Notes: generated by a model from the letters alone, not told the origin. A DNA stretch of 43,462 nt from JAANXG01 sp049583715 (GCA_049583715.1 JBAUWJ010000007.1:1-43462); one strand, 5' to 3'. Positions 27,332 to 36,477 are shown, counted from the stretch's first letter. A program made the numbers and translations.

Positions 27332-29380
27332 GTGAGCTGGGGCATTTGGATCGGCCTCGCCGGCGGCGGCGTCGGGCTGGTCTACGCCGTGCTCACCGGA
27401 ATATGGGTCCTCCGCCAGGACCGCGGCCAGGCCGCTCTTCAGACCCCTTACGTTGCCATACGCGAAGGTGCCGTCGCCTTTCTCGAGACGCAGTATCTGG
27501 CCATTCTCGGGGTTGGCGCCATACTGGCGGTGATACTCTGGCTGAGCCCGGGTTTCGGTTGGTTGACCGCGGCCGGTTTCGCGCTCGGCGGGATATGCTC
27601 GGCGGCGGCCGGTGCGGCCGGCATGTTCGTGTCGACGGGCGCCAACGTCAGAACGACCGCGGCGGCCAGCGGCGGACTGGCTCCCGCGCTGCGGGTGGCG
27701 ATACGCGCAGGATCGGTCACGGGCTTTCTCGTCGGCGCCCTGGCCCTGGCCAGCGTCGCCGGGTTCTATCTCCTGCTTCGGTTCTCGAGCGCCTCACCCG
27801 AGGTGGATCTGCGCCCGCTGATCGGGCTGGGGTTCGGTGCCTCGCTGATCAGCATATTCGCGCGGCTGGGGGGCGGCATCTTCACCAAGGCGGCGGACGT
27901 GGGAGCCGACCTGGTCGGCAAGATCGAGCACGGCATTCCGGAAGACGACCCGCGAAACCCGGCCACGATCGCGGACAACGTCGGGGACAACGTGGGCGAT
28001 TGCGCCGGGATGGCCGCCGACCTGTTCGAAAGCTACGTCGTCACGGTCATCTCCACGATGCTCGTGGCCTCCTGGGTGCTGCCGGAGGTGACCGCCGCAC
28101 GCTTCTTTCCCCTCGCCATCGGTGGGGTCACCCTGTGCGCCGCCGTCGCCGGGGTGCAGGCCATGCGGCCCCCGTCCGGCCAGGGCGTGATGGGCGCCTT
28201 CCTGCGTGGCGTGGTCGTCACCGTCGTGCTGGCCGCGGCCGGGATCATCGCCGTTGGAGTCCTGCTCCTCGGCGGAGAGCCGACGATCAAGCTGGGCCCC
28301 CTGCTGGGTGCCGGCCTGGCCGGTATCGTCGTTGCCGCGGGCCTGGCCGGGATGACGGTCTACTACACCGGTGTACGATTCGAGCCCGTGCGCCACGTTG
28401 CGAACGCCTCTTCCGCAGGGCACGCCACGAACATCATCGCCGGGCTCGCCCTCAGCATGAAGTCCGCCGCCGTGCCTGTTCTCTTCGTCGCCGCCGGTGT
28501 CGTCGCGGCCTACGGGCTCGCGGGACTCTACGGACTCGCCGTCGCGACCACGACCATGCTCGCGCTGACGCCGGTCGTGGTTACGGTGGATGCATTCGGG
28601 CCGGTTACGGACAATGCCGGGGGTATCGCCGAGATGGCCGGGATCTCCGCGTCCGTCCGGGAGATCACCGATGTCCTGGACGCGGCAGGCAACACCACCA
28701 AGGCGGTCACCAAGGCCTTCGCCATCGGCTCCGCGGGTCTCGCGGCGCTGGTCCTGTTCGCCGCCTACGAGGTCGAGCTGCGCCGGGTCGGCTACGGGCT
28801 CGAGTTCACGCTCGACAGCCCCTACGTGATCGCCGGCCTGCTCATCGGCGGCGTCCTGCCGTCGCTTTTCGCCGGCTACGCGATGGAAGCCGTGGGCAAG
28901 GCGGCCTCGGGTATCGTCGCTTATGTGCGCGACCAGTTCAGCCGGTACCCCGAAATCCTGGACGGCAAGCGGCTTCCGGATTACGCGGAGACGGTATCCT
29001 CGCTCACGCGCACGTCCATTCGCGAGATGCTGCTCCCCGGGCTCATTCCCGTTGTCGCGCCGTTGGCCGTGGGACTGTTGTGGCCGATCTTCGGACCCGC
29101 CGGTACAGCCGCCCAGGTCATCGGCGGCATGCTGATCGGGGGCATCGTCACCGGCCTCTTGCTCGCGATCAGCCTGTGCACCGGGGGAGCCGCCTGGGAC
29201 AACGCCAAGAAATACATCGAGGCCGGCCACGTCGGCGGCAAGGGATCGGCGGCGCACCACGCCGCTGTCACAGGCGACACCGTCGGGGATCCCTACAAGG
29301 ATACTGCGGGGCCGGCGATCAATCCGATGATCAAGATCCTCAATCTGGTGGCCTTGCTGATCGTGCCCTACCTGACGTGA
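27332..29380 (+). CDS. hppA: Proton-translocating membrane pyrophosphatase, K+-independent type
   Basis: This inner-membrane pump couples pyrophosphate hydrolysis to H+ export. The 682-residue protein has about 16 helices. The PPi-binding motif lies in DVGADLVGKIEHGIPEDDPR and DNVGDNVGDCAGMAADLFE; the C-terminal acidic/Lys cluster (GDTVGDPYKDTAGPAINP) is intact. K457 in GNTTKAVTKAFAIGSA is lysine where K+-dependent enzymes have alanine, so this is the K+-independent, H+-pumping class by family knowledge. The usual TKGFAIGSA reads TKAFAIGSA here. Translation starts at a GTG at 27332. It would reclaim energy from PPi and can reverse to make PPi. An FNR-like box lies upstream. Confidence 0.95.
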   Translation: MSWGIWIGLAGGGVGLVYAVLTGIWVLRQDRGQAALQTPYVAIREGAVAFLETQYLAILGVGAILAVILWLSPGFGWLTAAGFALGGICSAAAGAAGMFVSTGANVRTTAAASGGLAPALRVAIRAGSVTGFLVGALALASVAGFYLLLRFSSASPEVDLRPLIGLGFGASLISIFARLGGGIFTKAADVGADLVGKIEHGIPEDDPRNPATIADNVGDNVGDCAGMAADLFESYVVTVISTMLVASWVLPEVTAARFFPLAIGGVTLCAAVAGVQAMRPPSGQGVMGAFLRGVVVTVVLAAAGIIAVGVLLLGGEPTIKLGPLLGAGLAGIVVAAGLAGMTVYYTGVRFEPVRHVANASSAGHATNIIAGLALSMKSAAVPVLFVAAGVVAAYGLAGLYGLAVATTTMLALTPVVVTVDAFGPVTDNAGGIAEMAGISASVREITDVLDAAGNTTKAVTKAFAIGSAGLAALVLFAAYEVELRRVGYGLEFTLDSPYVIAGLLIGGVLPSLFAGYAMEAVGKAASGIVAYVRDQFSRYPEILDGKRLPDYAETVSSLTRTSIREMLLPGLIPVVAPLAVGLLWPIFGPAGTAAQVIGGMLIGGIVTGLLLAISLCTGGAAWDNAKKYIEAGHVGGKGSAAHHAAVTGDTVGDPYKDTAGPAINPMIKILNLVALLIVPYLT

Positions 29381-29472
29381 GCTCCGCCGACCAGCGCCTC
29401 GGGGTGATGCCCGTTGGCTTGCGGACAATTGAAGACAAACAGTATAGTAAAATCAAACATCAGGAGAACTTC

Positions 29473-29655
29473 ATGGCCCAACTGACGCTGACGGATGAAG
29501 AACGAGAAGCCCTCGTCGTGTTGCTGGAAGGCGACTTGTCCGATCTGAGCTACGAGATTGCCGATACCGATCGATCGACGTTCCGGGATCAGATCAAGGC
29601 CAGGCGGGAGCTGCTGCGCGGGATTCTGGAAAATCTCAAGAAAGCCGGCGGCTGA
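29473..29655 (+). CDS. Small uncharacterised helical protein, 60 residues
   Basis: The sequence starts MAQLTLTDEEREALVVLLEG, is acidic in the first half and basic in the second, and ends KKAGG. It probably forms two helices. AGGAG lies six bases before the ATG, and an AT-rich stretch (AGTATAGTAAAATC, 29441-29454) just upstream may hold its own promoter. It resembles small proteins often seen in gammaproteobacteria near stress genes, but I cannot name the family. It is 92 bases past hppA. Confidence 0.75.
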   Translation: MAQLTLTDEEREALVVLLEGDLSDLSYEIADTDRSTFRDQIKARRELLRGILENLKKAGG

Positions 29656-29819
29656 GAGCCTGTCCGAGGTCCTCGCGTCGCAGCAGGGTATCGCAAGAGT
29701 CTGCGGTCGCCGAAGATCGCATCTGTCTGCCCCTTGAAAGATCCTCCACCTCTCAGAGAACAAAGAGCGTCTTCTCGGAGAAGTTCGACATCTCGAACTC
29801 GGGCAGAGGCTGGACGCAG

Positions 29820-29858
29820 TGTCCCTTCTCCCCTGTGGAGAAGGACAGGATGAGGGGA
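29820..29858. repeat. CCTTCTCCCC..GGAGAAGG palindrome
   Basis: TCCCTTCTCCCC and GGAGAAGGACAGGATGAGGG form a hairpin of the CCCTCTCCC class (first and last parts given). It lies 32 bases before the second copy and in the opposite orientation. Confidence 0.6.
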
Positions 29859-29890
29859 CAGTGCGAGAAAGTGCCAATAAGGTTGTTGTT

Positions 29891-29928
29891 CCCCCTCACC
29901 CTAACCCCCTCCCCACGGGGGAGAGGGA
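29891..29928. repeat. CCCTCACCCTAACCCCCTCCCC palindrome class
   Basis: CCCCCTCACCCTAACCCCCT followed by CCCCACGGGGGAGAGGGA is a well-known intergenic palindrome type in proteobacteria. It pairs with the copy at 29820 and relates to the one at 8591. Confidence 0.65.
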
Positions 29929-30021
29929 ATATTCTGAATGACTTCAAACGTACACTCCAACAGCCGCGCCCGTTCTCGCGCACGGCGTGCGAGCGTCGAG
30001 GTTCGGCGCCGCAATGCGGCC

Positions 30022-30858
30022 TCAGTGCGACATCAGGACGGGCACGGTCATGCTTTCGAGAATCTGCCGTGTGGCGCCGCCCACGATGAGCTCCCTGTAG
30101 CGCGAATGACCGTAGCCGCCCATGACGATGAGGTCGATCTGCTTGTCGGAGGCGCGGGAGAGCAGCGCGTCACCCACCGACAGTTCGCGTGCTTCCGTGA
30201 AGGTGGTTTCCACCCGAATGCCGTGTCGGGCGAGGTGCAAAGAGACGTCGGCGCCCGGAACGTGGCCGCCGCCGCCCGATCCAGCCGGAGGATTGATGGA
30301 CAACACATCGACGAGCTCGGCTTTCTCCAGGAGCGGCAACGCGTCGTGGACGGCCCGCATCGCTTCCCGGCTCCCATTCCACGCCACCAGAACGCGTTTG
30401 CCCATCGACCGTGGCGCGCCGATATAGGGTATCACCAGCACCGGCCGGCCTGCGTCCAGGATGACATCCTCCACCACACCTTCGCTCAGGGATGAGGCAT
30501 CAGACGCGTCGGCCTGACCCAGGATGAGGAGATCCACGTAGCGGCCGTGCAGCGACAGGGTGGCGGCGACGTCGTCCTCGACGAAACGCCACTCCGACGA
30601 GAGTCCCGCGTTGTCCGCCGCCTTCTTGAACGCCTTTTCCGCCTCGGCGGCGCGGTCGAGATCCGCCTTCCTTTTCTCCTCCAGCACGTCCGCCGGGATC
30701 TGGACTTCGACGTACAGCGGAATCGCGGCCACGCTGGGCAGAACGAAGAGGCCCGTCAGGTGTGCGCCGCTCTGTGCGGCGAGCCGGGTCGCGACCTCGA
30801 GACGCGCCGTGACGGCCTTGCTGTCGTCGACATGCACCAACAAGTCTTTGAGTGCCAT
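30022..30858 (-). CDS. Tandem-domain universal stress protein (UspA family)
   Basis: The 278-residue protein has two UspA domains, about 1-145 and 155-278. The second carries the ATP-binding signature in VMGGYGHSRYRELIVGGATR (G-2x-G-9x-G-T). The first lacks a clear version, so only one may bind nucleotide. Tandem Usp proteins are often induced by oxygen limitation or energy stress. I chose the ATG at 30858 with AGGAGG nine bases upstream; the frame stays open far upstream without a plausible start. A perfect FNR-like box lies about 125 bases upstream. It is divergent from the H+-ATPase operon. Confidence 0.93.
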   Translation of the reverse strand: MALKDLLVHVDDSKAVTARLEVATRLAAQSGAHLTGLFVLPSVAAIPLYVEVQIPADVLEEKRKADLDRAAEAEKAFKKAADNAGLSSEWRFVEDDVAATLSLHGRYVDLLILGQADASDASSLSEGVVEDVILDAGRPVLVIPYIGAPRSMGKRVLVAWNGSREAMRAVHDALPLLEKAELVDVLSINPPAGSGGGGHVPGADVSLHLARHGIRVETTFTEARELSVGDALLSRASDKQIDLIVMGGYGHSRYRELIVGGATRQILESMTVPVLMSH

Positions 30859-30982
30859 CAGGATCATCCTCCTCAGTGTGGGAACGGTTGTTCGGTTTGC
30901 CGCCAGTGACGGACTACCCCTCCCGGAGCCTTCACCCGGAGGGAGCGCTCCCGTATTCTCGACTTCGAGGTCTCCGGGGATC

Positions 30983-30996
30983 TTGACGTGGATCAA
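30983..30996 (-). promoter_or_regulatory. Perfect FNR/ANR box for the uspA-like gene
   Basis: TTGACGTGGATCAA matches the consensus at all ten positions. With a centre at -41.5 it gives a start near 30948 and a leader of about 90 bases. The match is exact, but binding is inferred. Confidence 0.6.
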
Positions 30997-31123
30997 GCAA
31001 CGAGAGACGGTCACCGGCGCGGCGGATAACCGGGAATCGTACCACACGGGCGGGAGCGCTCCTGTTGCACGATATTCATTCCAGAGCACGTCGCCGCGCC
31101 CCGCGACGGCAACAAGCGTGGAC

Positions 31124-31137
31124 TTGATCCACATCAG
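31124..31137 (+). promoter_or_regulatory. FNR/ANR-like box for the H+-ATPase operon
   Basis: TTGATCCACATCAG has one mismatch. A -41.5 centre puts the start near 31172, and TATTGT at 31160-31165 falls exactly in the -10 position with four of six matches to TATAAT. This is the best-placed of the imperfect boxes. The leader to the GTG would be about 160 bases. Confidence 0.55.
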
Positions 31138-31331
31138 CGGGGATATCCGGCGCGTTCTCTATTGTCTGATAGCAGGCCGGTGGACTCCCCTGGCGGGGCC
31201 GCCGCGGACTCATCGGGTCGTGGTTGCCGGTACCCCGGCTTCACGAGATTTCGCCAGCGAGATCAATAACACCGTTGCCCGTCCCGCATCCCCGGGCTCT
31301 ATCACCTCGACGGAACCCCGCGGGAGGACAC

Positions 31332-33863
31332 GTGGAGAATCATTCATTGGAATCAGGTTCACCAGGTTCGAAAAGCAGCCCCAAGGCGCTCGGCGCGTCC
31401 CCGGATAGCGGCGACAACGCCGCACCCGACCTGTCGAAGGGTCTGGACGAGAAAGAGGCGGCGCGCCGCTTCGAGCAGTACGGGCCCAACGCCATCGAGG
31501 AACAGCGTACCAGTCCCCTTCGCAAGTTCCTGTCCTTCTTCTGGGGTCCCATTCCCTGGATGATCGAGGTCGCCGGCATCCTCTCGGCGGTCGTCCAGCA
31601 CTGGGAAGACTTCGGGATCATTGCGTTCATGCTGGCGATCAACGCCTGCGTGGGCTTCTGGCAGGAGTTCAAAGCCGACAACGCCATCGCCGCGCTCAAG
31701 GAAACGCTGGCGCTCAAGGCCCGCGTCCTGCGCTCGGGCAAGTGGCGGGAGATCGCCGCCCGCGAGCTGGTGCCGGGCGACGTGATCATGGTGCGCCTCG
31801 GCAACATCGTCCCGGCGGACGTCACGCTGGCGGAAGGCGATTACCTCAGCGTCGACCAGTCGGCCTTGACTGGAGAATCTCTTCCCGTCGACAAGAAGGT
31901 CGGAGACACGGCCTACTCCAGCTCGGTCGCGAAGATGGGGGAGATGAAAGCCGTGGTGACGGCGACGGGGACCGACACCTATTTCGGGCGCACCGCCAAG
32001 CTCGTCGAGACCGCCGGCACCCGCTCGCATTTCCAGAAGGCGGTCCTCAGGATCGGCAACTTTCTGATCCTCATCACCCTCGCCCTGGTAGCGCTGATCC
32101 TCACTATCGCCCTGTTCCGCCACGATCCTCTGGTGCAGACCATTCTCTTCGCCCTGATCCTCACCGTGGCGGCTATACCGGTCGCACTGCCGGCGGTGCT
32201 CTCGGTCACCATGGCCGTGGGGGCGAGCAAGCTCGCGGAAATGAAGGCGATCGTCTCCCGCCTCGTCTCCATCGAGGAAATGGCGGGGATGGACGTGCTG
32301 TGCGCCGACAAAACCGGGACTCTGACCCAGAACCAGCTCGTCCTGGGAGACCCGATCGCGATCGGCGGGACCAGCGCCGGGGACATCGTGCTGGCGGCGG
32401 CGCTCACCGCCGAATCTGAAAGCCCGGACGCCATCGACCAGGCCATCGTAAAGGGCTTGAGCGACGCCGCGGTGCTCCAGAGCTACAAGATCGACAAGTT
32501 CACCCCCTTCGACCCCGTGAGCAAGCGGGCGGAAGCCGAGGTCAGCGGAAAGGAAGGTCGGTTCGGCGTAGCCAAGGGTGCACCGCAGGCGATCCTCGAG
32601 CTCGTCAAGGCGGACTCCGGGCTCCAGAAGGAAATCGACCAGCACACCAACGAGCTGGCTGCAAAGGGTTACCGCACTCTGGGCGTTGCCCGAAAAGATG
32701 CCAAAGGCCGATGGCAGTATCTCGGCCTTCTGCCGTTGTTCGACCCACCCCGGGACGACGCGCGGGACACCATCGAGCGGGCCGAATCCATGGGACTCGG
32801 AATTCGCATGGTGACCGGCGATCATGTCGCGATCGCCCGTGAGATAGCGGGCAAGCTCGGCCTCGGCAGCCGGATCGTCGCCGCGAACGAAGTCTTCGAC
32901 GACCAGGGGAAATACCACGGATCGAACATCGAGGCGGCCGAGGGCTTCGCCCAGGTCTTCCCCGAGCACAAGTTCGAGATCGTCAGGGAGCTGCAGTCCC
33001 GCGGACACATCGTCGGCATGACGGGTGACGGCGTCAACGATGCACCCGCCCTCAAGCAGGCCGACATCGGCATCGCCGTGAGCGGCGCCACCGATGCGGC
33101 GAGGGCGGCCGCCGACCTGGTGCTCACCGGAAAGGGCCTGTCGGTCATTATCCGCGCGATTGAAGAGGCCCGGCGCATCTTCGAACGCATGACCAGCTAT
33201 TCGGTCTACCGCATTGCGGAGACGGTGCGCGTTCTGCTGTTCATGACGCTGTCCATCATCGTCTTCAACTTCTACCCCGTCACCGCGGTGATGATCGTCC
33301 TGCTGGCCATCCTGAACGACATCCCGATCATGACCATCGCCTACGATAACGCGCTGGTCGCTCCGGACCCCGTGCGCTGGGACATGCATCGTGTCCTGAC
33401 CTTGAGCGTGGTACTGGGGGTCCTGGGCGTGATCGCCTCGTTCGGTCTGTTCTGGATCGCGGAGGACTATCTGCATCTGCCCCGCGACACCATCCAGACA
33501 CTGATGTTTCTGAAGCTCCTCGTGGCGGGCCACCTGACCATCTACCTGACGCGCAACGTCGGCGCAATCTGGCAGCGTCCCCTGCCGAGCTGGAAGATGT
33601 GGGTACCGGCGGAATCCACCAAGGTGCTCGGGACGCTCGCTGCCGTCTACGGCTGGTTCATGCCGCCCATAGGCTGGGGTTATGCCCTGGCGGTGTGGGG
33701 CTACGCGATCGCCTGGTTCTTCATCAACAGCCTCTTCAAGATCGGGTTCTATCGCTTCATGCAAGGTCTCGGCGGCGGCCAGCGCCGGCACGTCGCCAGG
33801 ATAGAGACGTGGCTGCACAACCACCACGGACATCCCCCACAGCCGAGCCGGCCGAAGCTATGA
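31332..33863 (+). CDS. Plasma-membrane-type P-type H+-ATPase (P3A)
   Basis: The 843-residue pump resembles fungal and plant PMA-type proton ATPases, which export H+ at the expense of ATP. TGES (180-183) is the actuator loop, D326 in CADKTGTLTQN is phosphorylated, and GDGVNDAPALKQADIG (565-) is the hinge. The membrane motif AAIPVALPAVLSV fits P3A and excludes heavy-metal (CPC) pumps. A polar N-terminus of about 45 residues precedes the actuator domain. Translation starts at a GTG at 31332, after GGGAGG. The ATGA overlap with the next gene indicates coupling to the Pta fusion. Mg2+-transport (P3B) or other cation specificity is less likely, but ion choice is inferred. Confidence 0.9.
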   Translation: MENHSLESGSPGSKSSPKALGASPDSGDNAAPDLSKGLDEKEAARRFEQYGPNAIEEQRTSPLRKFLSFFWGPIPWMIEVAGILSAVVQHWEDFGIIAFMLAINACVGFWQEFKADNAIAALKETLALKARVLRSGKWREIAARELVPGDVIMVRLGNIVPADVTLAEGDYLSVDQSALTGESLPVDKKVGDTAYSSSVAKMGEMKAVVTATGTDTYFGRTAKLVETAGTRSHFQKAVLRIGNFLILITLALVALILTIALFRHDPLVQTILFALILTVAAIPVALPAVLSVTMAVGASKLAEMKAIVSRLVSIEEMAGMDVLCADKTGTLTQNQLVLGDPIAIGGTSAGDIVLAAALTAESESPDAIDQAIVKGLSDAAVLQSYKIDKFTPFDPVSKRAEAEVSGKEGRFGVAKGAPQAILELVKADSGLQKEIDQHTNELAAKGYRTLGVARKDAKGRWQYLGLLPLFDPPRDDARDTIERAESMGLGIRMVTGDHVAIAREIAGKLGLGSRIVAANEVFDDQGKYHGSNIEAAEGFAQVFPEHKFEIVRELQSRGHIVGMTGDGVNDAPALKQADIGIAVSGATDAARAAADLVLTGKGLSVIIRAIEEARRIFERMTSYSVYRIAETVRVLLFMTLSIIVFNFYPVTAVMIVLLAILNDIPIMTIAYDNALVAPDPVRWDMHRVLTLSVVLGVLGVIASFGLFWIAEDYLHLPRDTIQTLMFLKLLVAGHLTIYLTRNVGAIWQRPLPSWKMWVPAESTKVLGTLAAVYGWFMPPIGWGYALAVWGYAIAWFFINSLFKIGFYRFMQGLGGGQRRHVARIETWLHNHHGHPPQPSRPKL

Positions 33864-35266
33864 GCACCTCGGGCACCTTCATCGAGAACAGGACCTTCGA
33901 CGAGATCGAGATCGGCGAATCCGCCAGCGCCACACGCACCCTGACCCAGCGCGATATTGATCTCTTCGCGGTCATGTCCGGGGACGTCAACCCGGCCCTG
34001 GTGGACCCGGAATACGCCAAGAGCGACATGTTCCACAAGGTCATCGCCCACGGCATGTGGGGCGGTGCCCTGATTTCGGCGGTCCTCGGCACGGAGCTCC
34101 CCGGTCCCGGAACGATTTATCTCGATCAGAGCCTCAAGTTCCTCGCACCCGTCGCCGTCGGCGACGCGGTGACCGTCACGGTCACCGCCCGCGAAAAGGA
34201 CGCGCAGAAGCATCACGTCAGGTTCGACTGCCGGTGCACGAATCAGCACGGCGGGGTCGTGATCACGGGCAGCGCCCTGGTCATTGCGCCGACGGAGAAG
34301 ATCAAGCGCCCCAGGGTCGAGCTTCCCGAGGTCCGGCTGGAAGAGCGCGGCGCCAAGTTCCGGCGGATGACGGCGATGGCCGAGGAGCTCGAGCCGGTGG
34401 TCACCGCCGTGGTGCACCCCGTCGACGCGAACTCACTCGGCGGCGCAGTGGCTGCGGCCCGGGCCAACCTGATCACACCCATTCTGATCGGTCCGGAGCG
34501 CAGAGTCCGCGCTGCCGCGGACGGTGCCGGCATAGACCTGGCGCCCTACCGGCTGGTGGCGGTCCAGCATTCCGCCGCGGCCGCGGCCGCGGCCGTCGCG
34601 ATGGCGCGCAAGGGTGAGGTCGGCGCGCTGATGAAAGGGAGCCTGCATACCGACGAGTTCATGCATCCGGTGGTGCAAAGCGATACGGGGCTCAGAACCG
34701 AGCGCCGCCTGAGCCACGTGTTCGTCCTCGATATCCCGACCTTCGATCGGCCGCTGTTCGTCACCGACGGCGCCGTGAATATCTACCCCGATCTCGAGGA
34801 CAAGCGCGACATCGTCCAGAATGCCATCGATCTCGCCCACGCCCTGGATATCGCGAGGCCCAGGGTCGCCATCCTCTCCGCGATCGAGGTGGTCGAGCCC
34901 AAGATCAAGTCGACCGTCGAGGCGGCTGCCATCTGCAAGATGGCGAATCGCAAGCAGATTACCGGCGGTATCGTCGACGGCCCGCTGGCCTTCGACAACG
35001 CGATCTCCGAGGCTGCGGCCAAGGCGAAAGGCATCGAATCGAACGTGGCCGGCCGCGCCGACATTCTCGTGGCGCCGGATCTCGAGGCCGGCAACATGCT
35101 GGCCAAGCAGCTCGAGTACCTGGCGGACGCCGAGGCGGCGGGCATCGTCCTCGGCGCCCGCATACCGATCATGCTGACCAGCCGGGCCGACAGCGTGCGC
35201 AGCCGGCTGGCGTCCTGCGCCGTCGCGGCCCTGTGGAATCGCCATTTGCGGAAGCATCGGAAATGA
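33860..35266 (+). CDS. pta: MaoC-like hydratase/phosphate acetyltransferase fusion
   Basis: The 468-residue protein joins two domains. Residues about 12-135 are a MaoC-type hot-dog domain with the hydratase motif FAVMSGDVNPALVDPEYAK and HGMWGGALIS. Residues about 165-460 are a phosphate acetyl/butyryltransferase domain (MKGSLHTDEFMHPVV, FVTDGAVNIYPDLEDK, DGPLAFDNAIS, ILVAPDLEAGNMLAKQLEYL). The latter moves acyl groups between CoA and phosphate. Such fusions occur in proteobacteria and may link an enoyl-CoA to acyl-phosphate; the physiological acyl chain is not shown. It overlaps both neighbours by ATGA, so ATPase, Pta and AckA are translationally coupled. Confidence 0.92.
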   Translation: MSTSGTFIENRTFDEIEIGESASATRTLTQRDIDLFAVMSGDVNPALVDPEYAKSDMFHKVIAHGMWGGALISAVLGTELPGPGTIYLDQSLKFLAPVAVGDAVTVTVTAREKDAQKHHVRFDCRCTNQHGGVVITGSALVIAPTEKIKRPRVELPEVRLEERGAKFRRMTAMAEELEPVVTAVVHPVDANSLGGAVAAARANLITPILIGPERRVRAAADGAGIDLAPYRLVAVQHSAAAAAAAVAMARKGEVGALMKGSLHTDEFMHPVVQSDTGLRTERRLSHVFVLDIPTFDRPLFVTDGAVNIYPDLEDKRDIVQNAIDLAHALDIARPRVAILSAIEVVEPKIKSTVEAAAICKMANRKQITGGIVDGPLAFDNAISEAAAKAKGIESNVAGRADILVAPDLEAGNMLAKQLEYLADAEAAGIVLGARIPIMLTSRADSVRSRLASCAVAALWNRHLRKHRK

Positions 35267-36477
35267 CCCGCGCCGTCCTCGCCGTCAACGCGGGCTCCTC
35301 CAGCATCAAGTTCGCACTGTTCGGCTTCCGCGAAGGAGGGGAAGACCTCACCGTGGCGGCGAGCGGACAATTCTCGGGCATCGGCGACACGCCGCAGCTC
35401 ACCATCACGAATGCCGGAGGTGAGACCCTGGCATCCAGGAAGTTCGCCGCGGATCGCCGCCACGAACAGCTCTTCGAAGATCTGCTGGAGTGGATCGAGA
35501 GCCGCTCCGCCGATTTCTCCCTGGCCGCCGCCGGGCACCGCATCGTGCATGGCGGCGACGCGTTCTCGGCGCCGGTACTGATCGACGAGGGGATTCTGAA
35601 GCAACTGGATTCCCTGGCGCCGCTCGCTCCGCTTCACCAGCCGCACAATGTCGCGGCGGTGCGGGCCCTGTCCCGGATAGCGCCCGACCTGCCGCAGGTG
35701 GCGTGCTTCGACACCGCCTTCCACGCCGCGCAGCCGACAGTGGCGACGCTGTTCGCCCTGCCCCGGGAGCTCACCGAGGCCGGCGTGCGCCGCTACGGGT
35801 TCCATGGTCTGTCCTACGAGTACATTGCCTCCGTCCTGCCCGAGCATGCCGGGCCGGCCGCCGACGGCAGAGTGATTGTCGCGCACCTCGGGCACGGCGC
35901 CAGCATGTGCGCTATGCGTGAACGGCGCAGTGTGGCGACGACGATGGGAATGACCGCGTTGGACGGCCTGCCGATGGGACGCCGCTGTGGTGCCCTCGAC
36001 CCAGGGGTTCTGCTGTACCTCTTGAAGGAGAAGGGCATGAGCTACGAATCCCTGTCCGATCTACTGTATGATCGCTCCGGTCTGTTGGGTGTATCCGGCA
36101 TCAGCGACGACATGCGTGATCTGCTGGCCAGTCGGACCGAGACGGCGCGCCAAGCAGTGGAACTGTTCGTGTATCGCCTGTGCCGCGAGCTTGGCTCGCT
36201 CAGCGCGGCCCTCGGTGGCCTGGATGCGCTGGTGTTCACGGGCGGCATCGGCGAGCACGCCGCGCCTGTGCGCGAGGCGGCGTGCCGGAGTGCCGCGTGG
36301 CTGGGCATAGAGCTGGACGCCCGGGCCAATGCGAAGGGGCAAACGCGGATCAGTACCGCGGGCAGCCGGGTTGCGGTGCTCGTCATCCCCACGGACGAAG
36401 ACCTGATGATCGCCCGGCACACGCTGTCGACCGTGATCGCGAGCGGACGAGCCGATCACGAATCGGAAGAGCTTTGA
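35263..36477 (+). CDS. ackA: Acetate kinase
   Basis: The enzyme converts acyl-phosphate and ADP to acetate and ATP, giving substrate-level ATP with Pta. At 404 residues it has the usual length. The phosphate-binding NAGSSSIKF near the start, GHRIVHGGD, FDTAFH, HGLSYEYI, HLGHGASMCAM and the C-terminal FTGGIGEHA are all present. The motif TALDGLPMGRRCGALDPGV differs slightly from the commoner TPLEGL-MGTRSGDIDP but keeps the key residues. I take the ATG at 35263, overlapping the pta stop (ATGA). It would work with the upstream fusion, and the ATP made could feed the H+-ATPase in the same operon. Confidence 0.95.
   Translation: MTRAVLAVNAGSSSIKFALFGFREGGEDLTVAASGQFSGIGDTPQLTITNAGGETLASRKFAADRRHEQLFEDLLEWIESRSADFSLAAAGHRIVHGGDAFSAPVLIDEGILKQLDSLAPLAPLHQPHNVAAVRALSRIAPDLPQVACFDTAFHAAQPTVATLFALPRELTEAGVRRYGFHGLSYEYIASVLPEHAGPAADGRVIVAHLGHGASMCAMRERRSVATTMGMTALDGLPMGRRCGALDPGVLLYLLKEKGMSYESLSDLLYDRSGLLGVSGISDDMRDLLASRTETARQAVELFVYRLCRELGSLSAALGGLDALVFTGGIGEHAAPVREAACRSAAWLGIELDARANAKGQTRISTAGSRVAVLVIPTDEDLMIARHTLSTVIASGRADHESEEL

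Larger units (their letters stand above)
29656..30021. other. Convergent intergenic region with GGGAGAGGG palindromes
   Basis: No gene is supported over 366 bases. Two palindromic repeats (29820-29858 and 29891-29928) occupy the middle. A minus-strand frame ends in EFEMSNFSEKTLFVL near 29753, but its upstream part is only the repeat translated. A terminator for the small protein or the UspA gene was not clearly seen. Confidence 0.4.
30859..31331. other. Divergent regulatory region between uspA-like gene and H+-ATPase operon
   Basis: This 473-base region has no gene. It holds two FNR-like boxes, 30983-30996 and 31124-31137, each placed to serve one of the divergent genes. It also holds two copies of the palindrome GGGAGCGCTCC, at 30941-30952 (extended to GGGAGCGCTCCC) and 31052-31062. 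The latter could be sites for another regulator. Confidence 0.6.

Noticed and set aside
29753..29983. 76-residue minus-strand frame ending EFEMSNFSEKTLFVL
   Set aside because: Its middle is the translation of two palindromic repeats, and no ribosome site or homologue is evident.
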